Assembly: GCA_020809705.1 (NCBI GenBank)
Contig: CP085834.1
Location: forward strand, 682,001-746,000
Reading direction: 5' to 3'
From: Calonectria ilicicola
Taxonomy: Eukaryota; Ascomycota; Sordariomycetes; Hypocreales; Nectriaceae
Length of the DNA stretch: 64,000 bases
The position numbers and the translations under genes were made by a program. Numbering within the stretch: position 1 is the stretch's first letter; the number at the start of each line of letters is the position of its first letter. Under the pieces are notes generated by a model. It was not told the DNA's origin. It did not search any database and worked only from the letters and a program-made list of their open reading frames with translations. Below, in pieces: positions 44,224 to 55,047 of this stretch.

Positions 44224-45172
44224 GATGATTCTTGTGTGATGTTCATGGGCAGCACAGAGGCATCATGGAACGAGGGTTCTATTGTCGAGAATAATCGGGG
44301 AGTCGAGCAGACTCCTTGGGAAGGGCACTTTAAAGGAGTGGGACAGGGATCCTCCTCCGTACCAACACTCACACATTCTCAAGTGTCTAAACTCCTCCGA
44401 GCCGAAAGAACTAAATTAGAAGTTATCTAAATCTTTTACTCTAAAATCGATATCAGTGTTCTGAATCAGTCTTGCTTTTTGTTTTATGTTCGAAGAGAAA
44501 GGAAGATGTGAAATGCAGCGGCGTTTCAAATGGCAGAAAATCCGGGAAATATTTTGACTTGCAGTTGTCGTACCACAGACAAGAGACGGCGAGCGCACCA
44601 TCTCCACTGGCCGCGTTGAATAGATCAAATCCGATAAGCACCTCGCCTGATTTACAGAAATTAATTCCATTTACGTTATGAAATGCAAGGCAAAGCGTAG
44701 CCTGTATGTCGATGCCCACTCCTAAGTTGCCTAACTTAAGCCCCATCTTGAGTCGTTCTCGCTAGGGTCGAGCCGAGCCAATCCTACAAGAAAGAGTAGA
44801 AGGCCAATGCATTTATGCAATACGCTAGATCTGTCTTTAAATTTCTGGTCGAATATTTGGCCTCGAGCTATGATCCGGCGGTTGCATATCCAATAGAACT
44901 TTTTCAGTGAGCGGGCTGGCGTCGAAGAATCAGGCTGTGGCGCCGCCACCTGTATTTCGGGCCTTGCGAACGTATCAAATATCAGATTTGCTCTTCACCG
45001 ACTTTGAACCCAAGCGCCCTGAATTATTTCTAATTTTAGAGTCTTTCTTTTTGAATATAAAGGCTCACTGGAAGCGAAACCCGATCAAGTAGTCAGCCCA
45101 GCAATTCAACCCTTCCAATCTTGATTTAATCACCCTCCTTACGCAATTATCGAACTCAAGTTGGCAGCAGGA
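44224..45172. other. Intergenic region with TATA box for the next gene
   Basis: No recognised gene. An open frame of 97 codons on the minus strand (44453-44746) has no known relative. A TATA-like ATATAAAG lies near 45055, about 118 bp before the next ATG. Confidence 0.4.
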
Positions 45173-46615
45173 ATGCATGCATCATACTTTTCATACAAAG
45201 TTAGTAGACCATATCCTTTTAAATGGTTTACTCCAGCCGTGGTGGTCGGAGGGCTATTCGCACTCGTGTTAATCTCGTTTGTCGGTATTGCAACACAAGG
45301 ATACGAGATGACCACTGTCTATTCTTTCAATCCAAATTCAACGGATGGAGTCCCCAATTTCTTTGCGGGGTGGCCATCCTTTCTAACAGCAAATATAAAG
45401 TCTACCTGTTCCCCAACCACCATTCCGCTAGGTACCAAGTTCTATACCAACAATACAGCTCTCAAATACACCGTGTCAAATATCTGGAAGCTTGACTCCA
45501 AGGACGCACAGCCAACTCTCGTTGGTTCATTTCCGTACCAGAATAACTTTCTGCAACAATGCTCGGTCACTGCAATTGCGATAGACTTCCAGGGTATTGA
45601 GCGTAATGCAATCCAAATTGCAAATCAGCAATGGGGTGGTGTACTGAACGCCTGGGTTACTTGCGGCATTGAGACACCCGATGGCTGGTTCGACGTTAAT
45701 TTAACTACGACATACGAAGCAAACCCTCGAGACCGATACGGAGTAAATTACGCGTTTGTTGGTCGTAACAAAACCAGCAAGGCCAGCCTTTGGTGGGGTG
45801 AATCCCTTTTAGCTTGGTATTCTATAGCAGTAACCAACGATATACACATTGCAAACGAAAAGTTTACGACAGACAATACCCCAGCAATTTATAAGGGAAC
45901 TGCCCACTTCCTTCGCAGTACATCCGATGCGTCTTCCGCGGAAGGTATCAAGTCACTCGAATTCTTCAACGCAGGCTGCTTTTTCGTACCTTTCAGTGAT
46001 AATGGCGTTGAAAAGCCTATATATTATTGTCATCGAGATGGTCTTGGCAACTTTGACTTGATCTCCAATCTTGTGCACGCCAACGAGAGCGACCCAAATA
46101 CTCCACTCCCGGGAATTTGGATCTCCGCGGATAGCTTGGCCAAGTCATTCTACTTTACCATGCTAGCTGACCTCGGACAAGACTCATCCGGACCAAATAT
46201 TCTGGTGGATCCAGATTTATTATCCTACTTTAGTGACAATTTTACGGCGATTAATACGAGAGAGCCAACATGGGGCGATAACATGAGCATCAGAAATTTT
46301 ATCGGTTTGGCAACGGTCCCGTTCAGAAATCTAGATGCCTCAAAGTCAAATTTGGAGATCCGGCCCTCTGTAATCCGAACAACCTACTTGTGTCAGGTTC
46401 CGAAAAAGAAGAAAATACCCACGCTTGTTGTGTCTGTGTTGATCAATGACATAGTCTTGCTTTCAAGTATTTGGAAGATATTCCAACTCATCATAGATTA
46501 TTTTCTTGGTCGCAAATATTCAGACTTGAGGTTTTGCGAGGGCTGCTTGAAAGGCATGTCCGGCCAAGATGACGAGGATGCTTCTATAGCGCACGAGAAC
46601 TGTTCTAGCAGGTAG
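45173..46615 (+). CDS. Two-pass membrane protein of unknown function
   Basis: 480 residues from the ATG at 45173 (the frame opens 12 bp earlier only with a TTG). A short cytoplasmic N-terminus is followed by one membrane segment (FTPAVVVGGLFALVLISFV). Then comes a large ectodomain of about 370 residues with several N-glycosylation sites (NST, NNT, NLT, NKT, NES) and cysteines. A second membrane segment follows (TLVVSVLINDIVLLSSIW), then a short acidic tail. Such proteins occur in many fungi without assigned function. No intron is needed. It is convergent with the RTA1-like gene. Confidence 0.72.
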   Translation: MHASYFSYKVSRPYPFKWFTPAVVVGGLFALVLISFVGIATQGYEMTTVYSFNPNSTDGVPNFFAGWPSFLTANIKSTCSPTTIPLGTKFYTNNTALKYTVSNIWKLDSKDAQPTLVGSFPYQNNFLQQCSVTAIAIDFQGIERNAIQIANQQWGGVLNAWVTCGIETPDGWFDVNLTTTYEANPRDRYGVNYAFVGRNKTSKASLWWGESLLAWYSIAVTNDIHIANEKFTTDNTPAIYKGTAHFLRSTSDASSAEGIKSLEFFNAGCFFVPFSDNGVEKPIYYCHRDGLGNFDLISNLVHANESDPNTPLPGIWISADSLAKSFYFTMLADLGQDSSGPNILVDPDLLSYFSDNFTAINTREPTWGDNMSIRNFIGLATVPFRNLDASKSNLEIRPSVIRTTYLCQVPKKKKIPTLVVSVLINDIVLLSSIWKIFQLIIDYFLGRKYSDLRFCEGCLKGMSGQDDEDASIAHENCSSR

Positions 46616-46801
46616 CTCTGTAATAATAGATCAAACTTAATTATACCTATGAGGGATTATCTCATTATAGGTCTTGTATGGAGCCAGCCTATTTCCCTCC
46701 CATCCCAACTTTCCAGGGAAACAACACCAGGAATAAAGTGCTTCCTCCCATGACCCAAATCCGGGTCTAGTCAGTATCACAAAAGAATTTTTCTATATTT
46801 A

Positions 46802-47762
46802 TTATGCCAATTCTATACAGTTTGAAGCAGTGTTGTTTGTGTCTTCTGTGAATCCCTTCTCGTAGGTTGATAGCGGCACAAGACCATCTACATACCATAC
46901 AAGGAAAACAGTCATCACCACTGCCATGAGAATCGCATCAAAGATATACAAGAAGATTTCGTGGGAAATAAGATACCCATCATTCCCTTGCGAATATTCG
47001 ACGACTCTAAAGATGCTTCGAATGAGAATGAGAAGGCTGGCACCGTACTGCACATACAGGTACCGATGCCAAGGGATCTCAACATTTCTGGCCATCGTTG
47101 TGGGATTTCGGCGAAGTCGCAAGTGGAAGGTGATAGAAACTGCCATGAAAATCCCAAACATGACAATTTGAACCCAGAGGCCGGCAATGATGGTTGTTTT
47201 CCCTGTGTTAAACAAATCCTGAGTGCCGATTGACTGCATGCTAGCACCGCCAGCTTGCATAAGCAACGAGACGACATCGCCGGCGACAAAAATCTTGCTG
47301 AGCCATCTGACGGGTATGAAAGAAAGGCGATCTGCTTGAAGCCTTCTGATTAACCGAGCGAGGATCATGTAAATGGATGCTGCGTAAAGTGTGGGTGCAA
47401 CAAGGATCAGAAGCGCTTGCATAATGTAACCACCAAGGGCGTCTGGGTTGTAGTGGGAGTAAATGCAACCAGCGTAGCCAATAACTTGAACTGAAATTAA
47501 TAAATCATCATTAGTGTCTCTAACCTTAAACCAAATTTAAAAGAGCAGTGTATGCGTCCTTACAGAGGCCACCAATGTTGAATGGTAAAAAGTACCAAGT
47601 GTGTGCTCGCCACATGCGCCATGCGTGAAGAATTGTCAAAATGGCAAAGATTACAACCGCAACTATTGCAGCTTCAAGAGATGGTGTGTATCGGTATAAT
47701 TGAAAGTCGCTGAGATCGGCCTCGGTAGCTCGAGAGACGAGGTTTGGTGATATTCTTTCCAT
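46802..47762 (-). CDS. RTA1-like seven-helix membrane protein
   Basis: Exon 1 47564-47762, intron 47491-47563, exon 2 46802-47490; 295 residues. Conserved RTA1 features: YRYTPSLEAAIV at the start, GGLFQVIGYAGC across the splice, LLILVAPTLYAASIYMIL, AGDVVSLLMQAGGA, and IRSIFRVVEYSQG. Yeast relatives (Rta1, Rsb1, Rtm1) confer resistance to toxic lipids or drugs, or move sphingoid bases. It is likely a plasma-membrane lipid-translocating or stress protein. The extracted splice sites are GT-AG and phases agree. Confidence 0.9.
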
Positions 47763-48558
47763 GATGAAGTTCGTTGGTGGTCGCTCAGTATTGGAGCGTG
47801 AACGGAGGGATTGCTTTTGTCTTTGATGAGGATCACATTGACAACAATGAGGATGCGAGATGTCACATTATATCTTTCATCATGTACGATATTTATAAAT
47901 AATCTGTGTCTTATTTGGACATCGCCGGACACTCTCGCATAGATCCGAGACGTTTCGTTTATTCTCGGGTGGATTCAAAACCAGGTCTTGTGCAGGCTGG
48001 TGCTGTGGCGCATGGCCTCCATAAAACGGGGCTGAAAGGACAATTCGGGCTCTGTGCAAAATGTCCGAATTTCTGTGGAGTCGTCTGACGCCAGGAGACG
48101 CGTCAACATCTGCGCTGGCATGCACCCCGACGAATAAGTGCAACAGAGTTAAGCTGCTCCATCTGTGGTATTAATTACGTGTAAAATGACATTAGTCTAC
48201 TGTTGGGATCAGAATTTCATCAATCACCTATCCAATGAATATTCAATTGCCACTACAACAAGATCTCAAAGCACGAGAAAAAGCCGTACTCACTCGATGA
48301 TGTCACAAATTCAAGGATGAGCAATGATAAATTCCCAAACTAGAAGACGTCGAAAAGGAAGTAAAACCCTCGGAATCTAAGCCATTTTGGAAAGTAGTTT
48401 AAAGGGAAACGATTTCTACTTCTAATCGCAGTACTTCTACTTGCTTCTCATACATTTTTCGCTTCAGGGTAGGAAGAGCACCAGTGGGAAGAGGAGGCTG
48501 CTGACTAAGCACATCTAACCAATGAGAAGCGCTATTTCTATGCCATAAAAAGAAACGA
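47763..48558. other. Intergenic region
   Basis: Promoter of the RTA1-like gene and 3' flank of the next gene. No gene or repeat recognised. Confidence 0.45.
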
Positions 48559-49907
48559 TCAACATTTAGCACCTGACGGTGGTGGAACCCACCCGATTTC
48601 TTCCAGCGGCCACTGAATCCATAGCCTGTGCTCCGCGTCTAGAATTTCCCACACTCTTGAGATGAGAAACGTGTCCCATCCTTGAAGCCACCAATTACGC
48701 TGAGCCCGACTGAGCATGATGCAAAAATGAGCAAATATGGCCACTGCTTCTTGTGCCGGGGCTTGCAGAAGCGCGATGAACTCGTCGTCCAACGTGTAGT
48801 GCCACACAAACGCATCAGTTGTATCCAGGGTTTGGTTTGGAGCCAGCAGGGTATAGCTGAGGTGAGGTCACAACTCGTCGATTGCCCTGCAGTATATCTC
48901 AACTAGGTGTTGATCATCGACAGTAGATCTGATACATGACTCGAGATCCTCAAGGATGGTGGACTTTGCGTATTGTGGTGCATGTGAAGCCTCCCATCTT
49001 TTCCTCCCCCGATCAAGGATTGGGTGCAAAACACCCGTGTAGGATTCGGATGAGAACGTCTCCAGTAGAGGACGGATACCGTCAAGAAGAAATAGCCAAT
49101 CAGGGAACAGCTTGGCCCCCGTCATTAGCTTGGCATTGTCCTCTTTCGGATTTCCTAGGGCTACCTGCAATTAGTGCCTGGAAATATGTGTGTTCGTCTG
49201 TCAGAGAAGAGAAATGGTCTTACCGTAGTATATTGTCAAAATGCTAAAGACCCAAAGGGCCTCGCAGTTTTCTAGCTTGATATCTGCCATGAGTTCTACC
49301 GCCATCTGACTCGCGATCCGGTGCTGTTGAACAGCATACGCCACGTATAGATGTTTCTCCTGTGGGCGATGATGGGCCATGTGAAGTGCGGAAACGGCAA
49401 GGATGCCACGCATGAGGTACTTGTTCTCCACGGCCATGCGCACGATGCCAAACTTCCACAGATTCCGGATGACCGCATTTTCGACCATTGTATTACAAGT
49501 CATGGTTGTAAAATTGTGAAGGAGCTCTAGATCAGTCAAATTAACATCTGGTTCCGCGTTTGGGCTGGACCGAATCGAAAGCTGATGGGTCATTTCATAG
49601 TTGCATTCTACTCCACGTTTAATGCAGTTCCGACAGCTGGGGTGTTGTTCGTCGCACTGCAAGCACCTGAGTAAGCAATCGTTGCGGAAAATGAGCGGAT
49701 TAAATACAAAAAAGTGGAATGCAGCAATTAAGCAGGTGAATCTCAGACCTTTACTTTTCGCCTTTTGCAGACATTACAGCCAGTTCGTGTCTTGGCATGG
49801 AATCGCCTCGGAGGTTTGGCTGGCTGGGATGTAGATGCCAAAGTTTCCCTACCATCATGGCCATCTAATTGGCTATTTTCGTGCGAGCTGTATTCACTCC
49901 CTTCCAT
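48559..49907 (-). pseudogene. Zn2Cys6 transcription factor with an in-frame stop
   Basis: Exons 49749-49907, 49224-49656 and 48559-49160 give one frame of 398 codons. The zinc cluster CNVC-x6-C-x6-C-xx-C-x6-C is assembled across intron 1, with KTRTGCNVCKRRKVK in exon 1. The rest (LELLHNFTT, YLMRGILAVSALHMAHHRP) is the common C6 protein of the Upc2-like kind. A TGA at 48868-48870 follows AIDEL. Beyond it the same frame continues with conserved AFVWHYTLDDEF, QEAVAIFAHF and LWIQWPLEEIGWVP. No intron can remove the stop (the only GT-AG pair there spans 15 nt). The protein would lose about 100 residues but keep its DNA-binding part. It is divergent from the NACHT-ankyrin gene. Confidence 0.8.
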
Positions 49908-50398
49908 TTCTCTTTAGTGATCGGGCCATGTAGTACGTTGGGCCCTGATTACTCTCAAGTTATTCGATGTCCGTCATGACCGAGCCAAAGTAATTGGTTT
50001 CAAGTAAGCACGGATATTTGATGTTCCGGACCCAGTTAATGTCAAGCTGTGCAGGGGGTCATCGTCGCAGGTGTTTTGGGGGCTAGATGGATCCGGGCGT
50101 GGAGGGGTTGCTAGACTCTCAGGCCTAGCAAATTTCTTACCACCATCAAACTGATGGGATGATTTTGAGTCAAGCTTTCTATAACCTCCATGAATATACT
50201 CGGTTTCGTGAGTTGGTATCGAAGGCCATGTAGACTTTGCACGCCATGAGCGAGACAAATTTCCGTGGGCCGATTCTTGGCCAAAATATCCTCGCAGGTG
50301 TGAGTGTATCGCAAGGCGGGATTTTGAACGCCAATTTTGGTACGGGTCACTCAGAAGAGTCGTCTGAACAGAGGGGTAGAGTTTGAACGCCCATATTG
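49908..50398. promoter_or_regulatory. Divergent intergenic region, regulator / NACHT-ankyrin gene
   Basis: 491 bp between start codons. No effector-domain exon for the NACHT protein could be recognised here. No promoter element stands out. Confidence 0.4.
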
Positions 50399-53300
50399 AT
50401 GATCGATTCTTCACTGACCTGTTCAACAACAGAGCTTGACACCTTTCTTGAGCTTCTCTTTACCACAGATCCACATGATGATCTCTCTCGCACAAATAGA
50501 CAAAGCGGCGGCCGAATTGAGGGAACTTGCAACTGGATCCTCAAGCGACCAGAATACGTGGAATGGTTGCATGGGCACCATCTGCAAATTCTTTGGCTTA
50601 TCGGCGCCCCTGGTAGCGGAAAGACGGTTGATGCATGCTTCCTCATCGAAGAACTCCAAAAATTGGTTTCTACAAACTCGAACATGATGCTCGTATATCA
50701 CCTCTGCGATTTCAAAGATGAATATAGAAGGTCAGCAACTAATATTCTACGAAGTATTCTATTCCAGATCTTAAAATCTAGACCAGACTCCTTTAGCATC
50801 ATTCAGCAAGATTATGCAAGAAGAAAAGGCGATGCTGTCAACAATTTGGATATACTATGGAGAACGATACTGCAGATTATCGAATTCACCAATTTGCGAG
50901 CATATTTTGTTATTGATGCTCTTGATGAGTGTGATAAATCCTCTCAGTCTCAACTGCTTGACTTGATGACTGAACTGGATTTGTCGAGTAATCTCCGAAT
51001 CCTCATCACTGGTAGACCAGAACCAGAATTTCTGGAATACGAGCATGCAGCGGAACGACTCTACATTGAACCTACTCGTATTCATGATGATATAAGCAAA
51101 TATATTGACAGTATGGTTGATAATATTGGTAAAAGGAAAAAATATCCACTCAAATTCGCCAACGACATTAAAAACAACCTGAAGAACCAAGCCGGTGATA
51201 CATTCTTATGGCCTTCTCTCATCCTCAAGGATATCGCAGCGGCCAAGACAATTAACAGAGCCAAAGAAAAACTACAGAAAATTCCTTCTAGTCTATTTGA
51301 TGTATACCAAAGAATTCTCGATAGCATCGTTGAAGAGGACCAGGTCGATGCTGCATTGGTACTCCAGTGGATTGTGACATCTCGCCGGCCTATGACCGTG
51401 ACAGAGCTCTCTACGGCATTTGCGCTTAGCAGTGGCGAAGCAAGTGACGGAATGGTGCCTTCTGAAGAAATTTTGACTGGATTCGCAGATATATTCAAGT
51501 CTTGTGGCCCTATACTCTACCATGATTCCCAAAACGACACGATTAGTCTCATTCACCAAACTGCAAAGGAATTCTTATCGAGACTGGATCATACATCTCC
51601 ATACCATGTTAACCCACAAAATTCGGGCATGCAGAGCTTGAAGGTGTGCTGGAATTATCTGGCCCTGGAGGGATTCGACCAAGGGGATGTAATCATGTCT
51701 CGAAATCAAGAAAATCGCCTTCGACCAACTCAACTATCGAAACGAATCCTACAAAGCTACGAGTTCCTTCGCTACGCCACTGATGAGCTTCTTTATGGCG
51801 ACACAGAAGAACGATTTAAAGTCATTAGTACGTTCATTAGTCAGACGAGCGACCTTGATCAACTTCCAGTTATACGTGACTATTGGCTTCTATGGGCTGC
51901 TGCCGTTGGCAATGTGAAAGTTGTGACAGATCTTCTCAGTCAAGGTGCAAGTCGAGAAATCAGTATTGACGGTGACGCTGGGATGACGCCTCTACAACTG
52001 GCTGCATATAACGGCCACTTAGAGGTATGCGAAACACTCCTCTATACTGATGATGAACTCGAAATTGGAGAAGCGCAAATAGCGCTCGACCTTGCTGCTG
52101 ATGGAGGACATCGAACTTTAGTTGAGATGCTTTTGGAGAGAATACGTGAAAAACATGACGGCGTATACAATATTAAAACCCCGTTTATGATCGCTGTGGC
52201 AAACAAATTTGAAGATGTTGCGATTCTGCTTCTGGACTCAGAATCGGACATACACTGGAAAGCAACGGCCCTGGGCTGGGCCGCTGTTCATGGATGCTGT
52301 CGTGTCATCAAAAGATTAGTGGACCTGGGGGCTGATGTTCACGCATATGATGGTCTTAGATTTACTCCCCTTGCCAGGGCGGTGGATGGTGATCACACTG
52401 AAACGGCGAGATTTCTCATAGATGCCGGGGCCGATATTAAATGGAGAGAGTTGGGCACAGGGAGAACTCTACTCCACCTGGCCATACATAGAAATCGACT
52501 CGACATGGTTACTCTTCTTGTGGAAAAGAGGGCTAGACTTGAAGACACCCCTGAAGGAGACTTTTCTACATCTATTGGAATAAGTGAGTCACGGTTCAAA
52601 TACTCTGCCCTCGATTTGGCTAGTATGCTAGGAAATAAGGCTATTGTCGAGCGCTTAATCCAGGCCGGAGCGCCGCTGCTAGTTTCAACCAATTCAGGAA
52701 CGACATCACTTCATTTGGCTGTATTGAAGAATCATGTTTCAATTGTTCGAATTCTTCTGAATAAGGGTGTTGATCCAAGCATCACAGACAATGACGGGCA
52801 GACTGCGTTACACATTGCCGCCGGTCTTGGTCATGACACCATCATCAATCTACTTCTGAGTCGAGCACCAGGCGTTGAAAAGCAGGATAAATATGGGTGG
52901 ACACCCTTGCACCATGCTGCGTATGGTGAACGAATATCCACCATATTGCTGTTGGTTACAAAGCATGGCGCCAATGTCAACTCTCGTGATTTTAATGAAC
53001 AGACACCAATCCATGTTGTGGCTGATAATGCTATTGAAGATGGAAGGGATAGCTTGGACTGGCCATCTCGCACTCGATTAGGCAACGAAAGACTTCAGAG
53101 GATGGGGGATGTGGTGCGGTATCTACTCAGCCACGGTGCAGACATACACGCAACAGATTCAAAAAGTCAAACGGCCTTGCACATGGTGTCATCTGGGTAT
53201 TTGCGCACTCCCAAAGATGAAGGCGACTGGCTTGCTTCGGGAGTGGATGCCTCCGTTGCAATTAGCCAGGTCCTCTTGGAACATGGTGTGAATGTTGCAG

Positions 53301-54778
53301 CAAAAGATGTAGAGGGTCAAACTGCACTCATCAACGCTATAAATATCAAGCACTGTAAGCTTGTCCGGCTTTTGGTGCAAAGGGGCGCTGATGCGTCTTT
53401 TATGGAATACATCGAGAAAATCAAATTCCCCAAGCCAGATGTGGTCCAAGAGGCTCTCGAGAGTTTCAAAACGGCTGGTAGCGATGGTCATTCGAACAGA
53501 GAAGATCCTATGCGCGGTTCTGAGATGATACACTGCTTGGTTGAGGTACTTGACTATGCGAGGGTCATGAAAGAACCTTCACTCGAAAACCTTTTTAATG
53601 CTATTAAAAACCACCAAACGAGTATTGCTTCATTGCTTTTGCAAAATCTTACGGCTTCAATGTCTGGAGAGGATATAAAAATGACATACACTCTGGCGGC
53701 TAGGTCTGGGCATGCAGATACTCTACGTCTGATTCTTGAAACGAAGCTGCACGCTAGATGCGAAGAATATCTTGCTGAAGGCTTGGTTGCCGCCGTCTCA
53801 GAAGGTCATGAGCCTATTGTGAGACTGATTACTGAGTATTATGAAGGCTCTGGTGGTATTTCTCCTCAAACATTAAAGGTTTCTGTTATTACAGCAGTTC
53901 GTGAAAACAGAGATGAAATTCTTAGACTTCTATTAGAAAAGGGAGCAAAGATTACGGAGCGAACGGAAAATGAGGAGTCCCTGATACAAGTCGCAGCTAT
54001 ACACCGTCGAGCCTGCACTTTTCGAATACTCATAAACTTGGGAAGCCAAATATGGAGTCTGGATGATTATAAATCAACGTTTATTTACGCAGTACGCGAA
54101 GGAATGGTTGATATCGTCCAGAACATGATCGAGTACGGTGTACAAGTCCGCGGATTTGACAATGAAAATCCGTTGTTTGCCGCAATCCCTACCAAGGATG
54201 AGGCAATGGTCGAGCTTTTATTGAGCCGCGGATGTGATACTCGCGGGAAGAACAAAGATGGTAAAACACCATTGGATGTCGCATTTGAGCTTTCCAATCC
54301 GATGCCCATCCTGAAACTGCTGGTGCAGTATGGTGCAGACCTTGGCGCTGCGATCATAGAGATGAGACCATTGGATGCACTCCTCAGGCGATTCTCACCA
54401 TCGGACATCATTACATTCCTAGAATGGGAACCGGAATATTTTGATTTAACTCATGATGAGGGACAAGAATTAATGACATGGGCAATAGAATCTGAATACG
54501 GAGATGTTGTCGACACTTTAGTTCACAAAGGCGTAGAGACGAATGTTCGACCAAGTGAGATGGCCATGGGCCATATAATTGGGCAGCCAGTCAACCGCAC
54601 CTTGAAAGAGCCTTGCTTGACTTATCAAAAACGAGATTATACATCACGATTTCCAAGTCGAGATATATCGATGGGGCCTGGAGTCAAAGTGCGAATAGCA
54701 TTGGTCGGGAATATCATAGGTTGTCAGATAGTGCATCTCAATAGTTTTGGGAAACGGCTGCAGTATATTGAATGGTAG
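50399..54778 (+). CDS. NACHT-ankyrin STAND (NLR-like) protein
   Basis: 1459 residues from the ATG at 50399, no intron. NACHT NTPase: Walker A GAPGSGKT (about 69-76), Walker B YFVIDALDECD, the ILITGRPEPEF sensor, then the winged-helix part (VYQRILDSIVEED, TVTELSTAFALS). From about residue 520 to 1400 there are about twenty ankyrin repeats (e.g. TPLQLAAYNGHLEVCETLL, TALHIAAGLGHDTIINLLL, TPLHHAAYG), the later ones degenerate. Such proteins oligomerise on ligand binding to the repeats and trigger incompatibility or defence. Unusually, only about 25 residues precede the NACHT N-terminal block (TDPHDDLSR), so no HET, PNP, patatin or Goodbye effector is attached. The protein may be truncated, have an unrecognised upstream exon, or act through a partner. 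It is neighboured by a HET gene. Confidence 0.88.
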   Translation: MIDSSLTCSTTELDTFLELLFTTDPHDDLSRTNRQSGGRIEGTCNWILKRPEYVEWLHGHHLQILWLIGAPGSGKTVDACFLIEELQKLVSTNSNMMLVYHLCDFKDEYRRSATNILRSILFQILKSRPDSFSIIQQDYARRKGDAVNNLDILWRTILQIIEFTNLRAYFVIDALDECDKSSQSQLLDLMTELDLSSNLRILITGRPEPEFLEYEHAAERLYIEPTRIHDDISKYIDSMVDNIGKRKKYPLKFANDIKNNLKNQAGDTFLWPSLILKDIAAAKTINRAKEKLQKIPSSLFDVYQRILDSIVEEDQVDAALVLQWIVTSRRPMTVTELSTAFALSSGEASDGMVPSEEILTGFADIFKSCGPILYHDSQNDTISLIHQTAKEFLSRLDHTSPYHVNPQNSGMQSLKVCWNYLALEGFDQGDVIMSRNQENRLRPTQLSKRILQSYEFLRYATDELLYGDTEERFKVISTFISQTSDLDQLPVIRDYWLLWAAAVGNVKVVTDLLSQGASREISIDGDAGMTPLQLAAYNGHLEVCETLLYTDDELEIGEAQIALDLAADGGHRTLVEMLLERIREKHDGVYNIKTPFMIAVANKFEDVAILLLDSESDIHWKATALGWAAVHGCCRVIKRLVDLGADVHAYDGLRFTPLARAVDGDHTETARFLIDAGADIKWRELGTGRTLLHLAIHRNRLDMVTLLVEKRARLEDTPEGDFSTSIGISESRFKYSALDLASMLGNKAIVERLIQAGAPLLVSTNSGTTSLHLAVLKNHVSIVRILLNKGVDPSITDNDGQTALHIAAGLGHDTIINLLLSRAPGVEKQDKYGWTPLHHAAYGERISTILLLVTKHGANVNSRDFNEQTPIHVVADNAIEDGRDSLDWPSRTRLGNERLQRMGDVVRYLLSHGADIHATDSKSQTALHMVSSGYLRTPKDEGDWLASGVDASVAISQVLLEHGVNVAAKDVEGQTALINAINIKHCKLVRLLVQRGADASFMEYIEKIKFPKPDVVQEALESFKTAGSDGHSNREDPMRGSEMIHCLVEVLDYARVMKEPSLENLFNAIKNHQTSIASLLLQNLTASMSGEDIKMTYTLAARSGHADTLRLILETKLHARCEEYLAEGLVAAVSEGHEPIVRLITEYYEGSGGISPQTLKVSVITAVRENRDEILRLLLEKGAKITERTENEESLIQVAAIHRRACTFRILINLGSQIWSLDDYKSTFIYAVREGMVDIVQNMIEYGVQVRGFDNENPLFAAIPTKDEAMVELLLSRGCDTRGKNKDGKTPLDVAFELSNPMPILKLLVQYGADLGAAIIEMRPLDALLRRFSPSDIITFLEWEPEYFDLTHDEGQELMTWAIESEYGDVVDTLVHKGVETNVRPSEMAMGHIIGQPVNRTLKEPCLTYQKRDYTSRFPSRDISMGPGVKVRIALVGNIIGCQIVHLNSFGKRLQYIEW

Positions 54779-55047
54779 ACGAGAAAGGTATATTTTGAGA
54801 TGGTATTCAGACAAAATATCCTATCCTGTTGTGAATTTTAACTAAGCCTCGAAGCAACAGTTAAAGCCATGAGCATATGACAAATAAATGCGTGTTGTGG
54901 CAGCTCAGCACAATTTCTTACCTAGCTAGATAGCTTTATTTATTTTAGGAAAAATTCTTGATTTGCTAAGACTCGGACAATATTTAGATTCAATGGCCAA
55001 AAAGAGAAAGAAAAAAAAAACAACTTTTGATGATAGATCTACTAGTT
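54779..55047. other. Short AT-rich spacer
   Basis: 269 bp between the convergent NACHT-ankyrin and HET genes, with an A-run near 55010. Nothing else seen. Confidence 0.4.
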
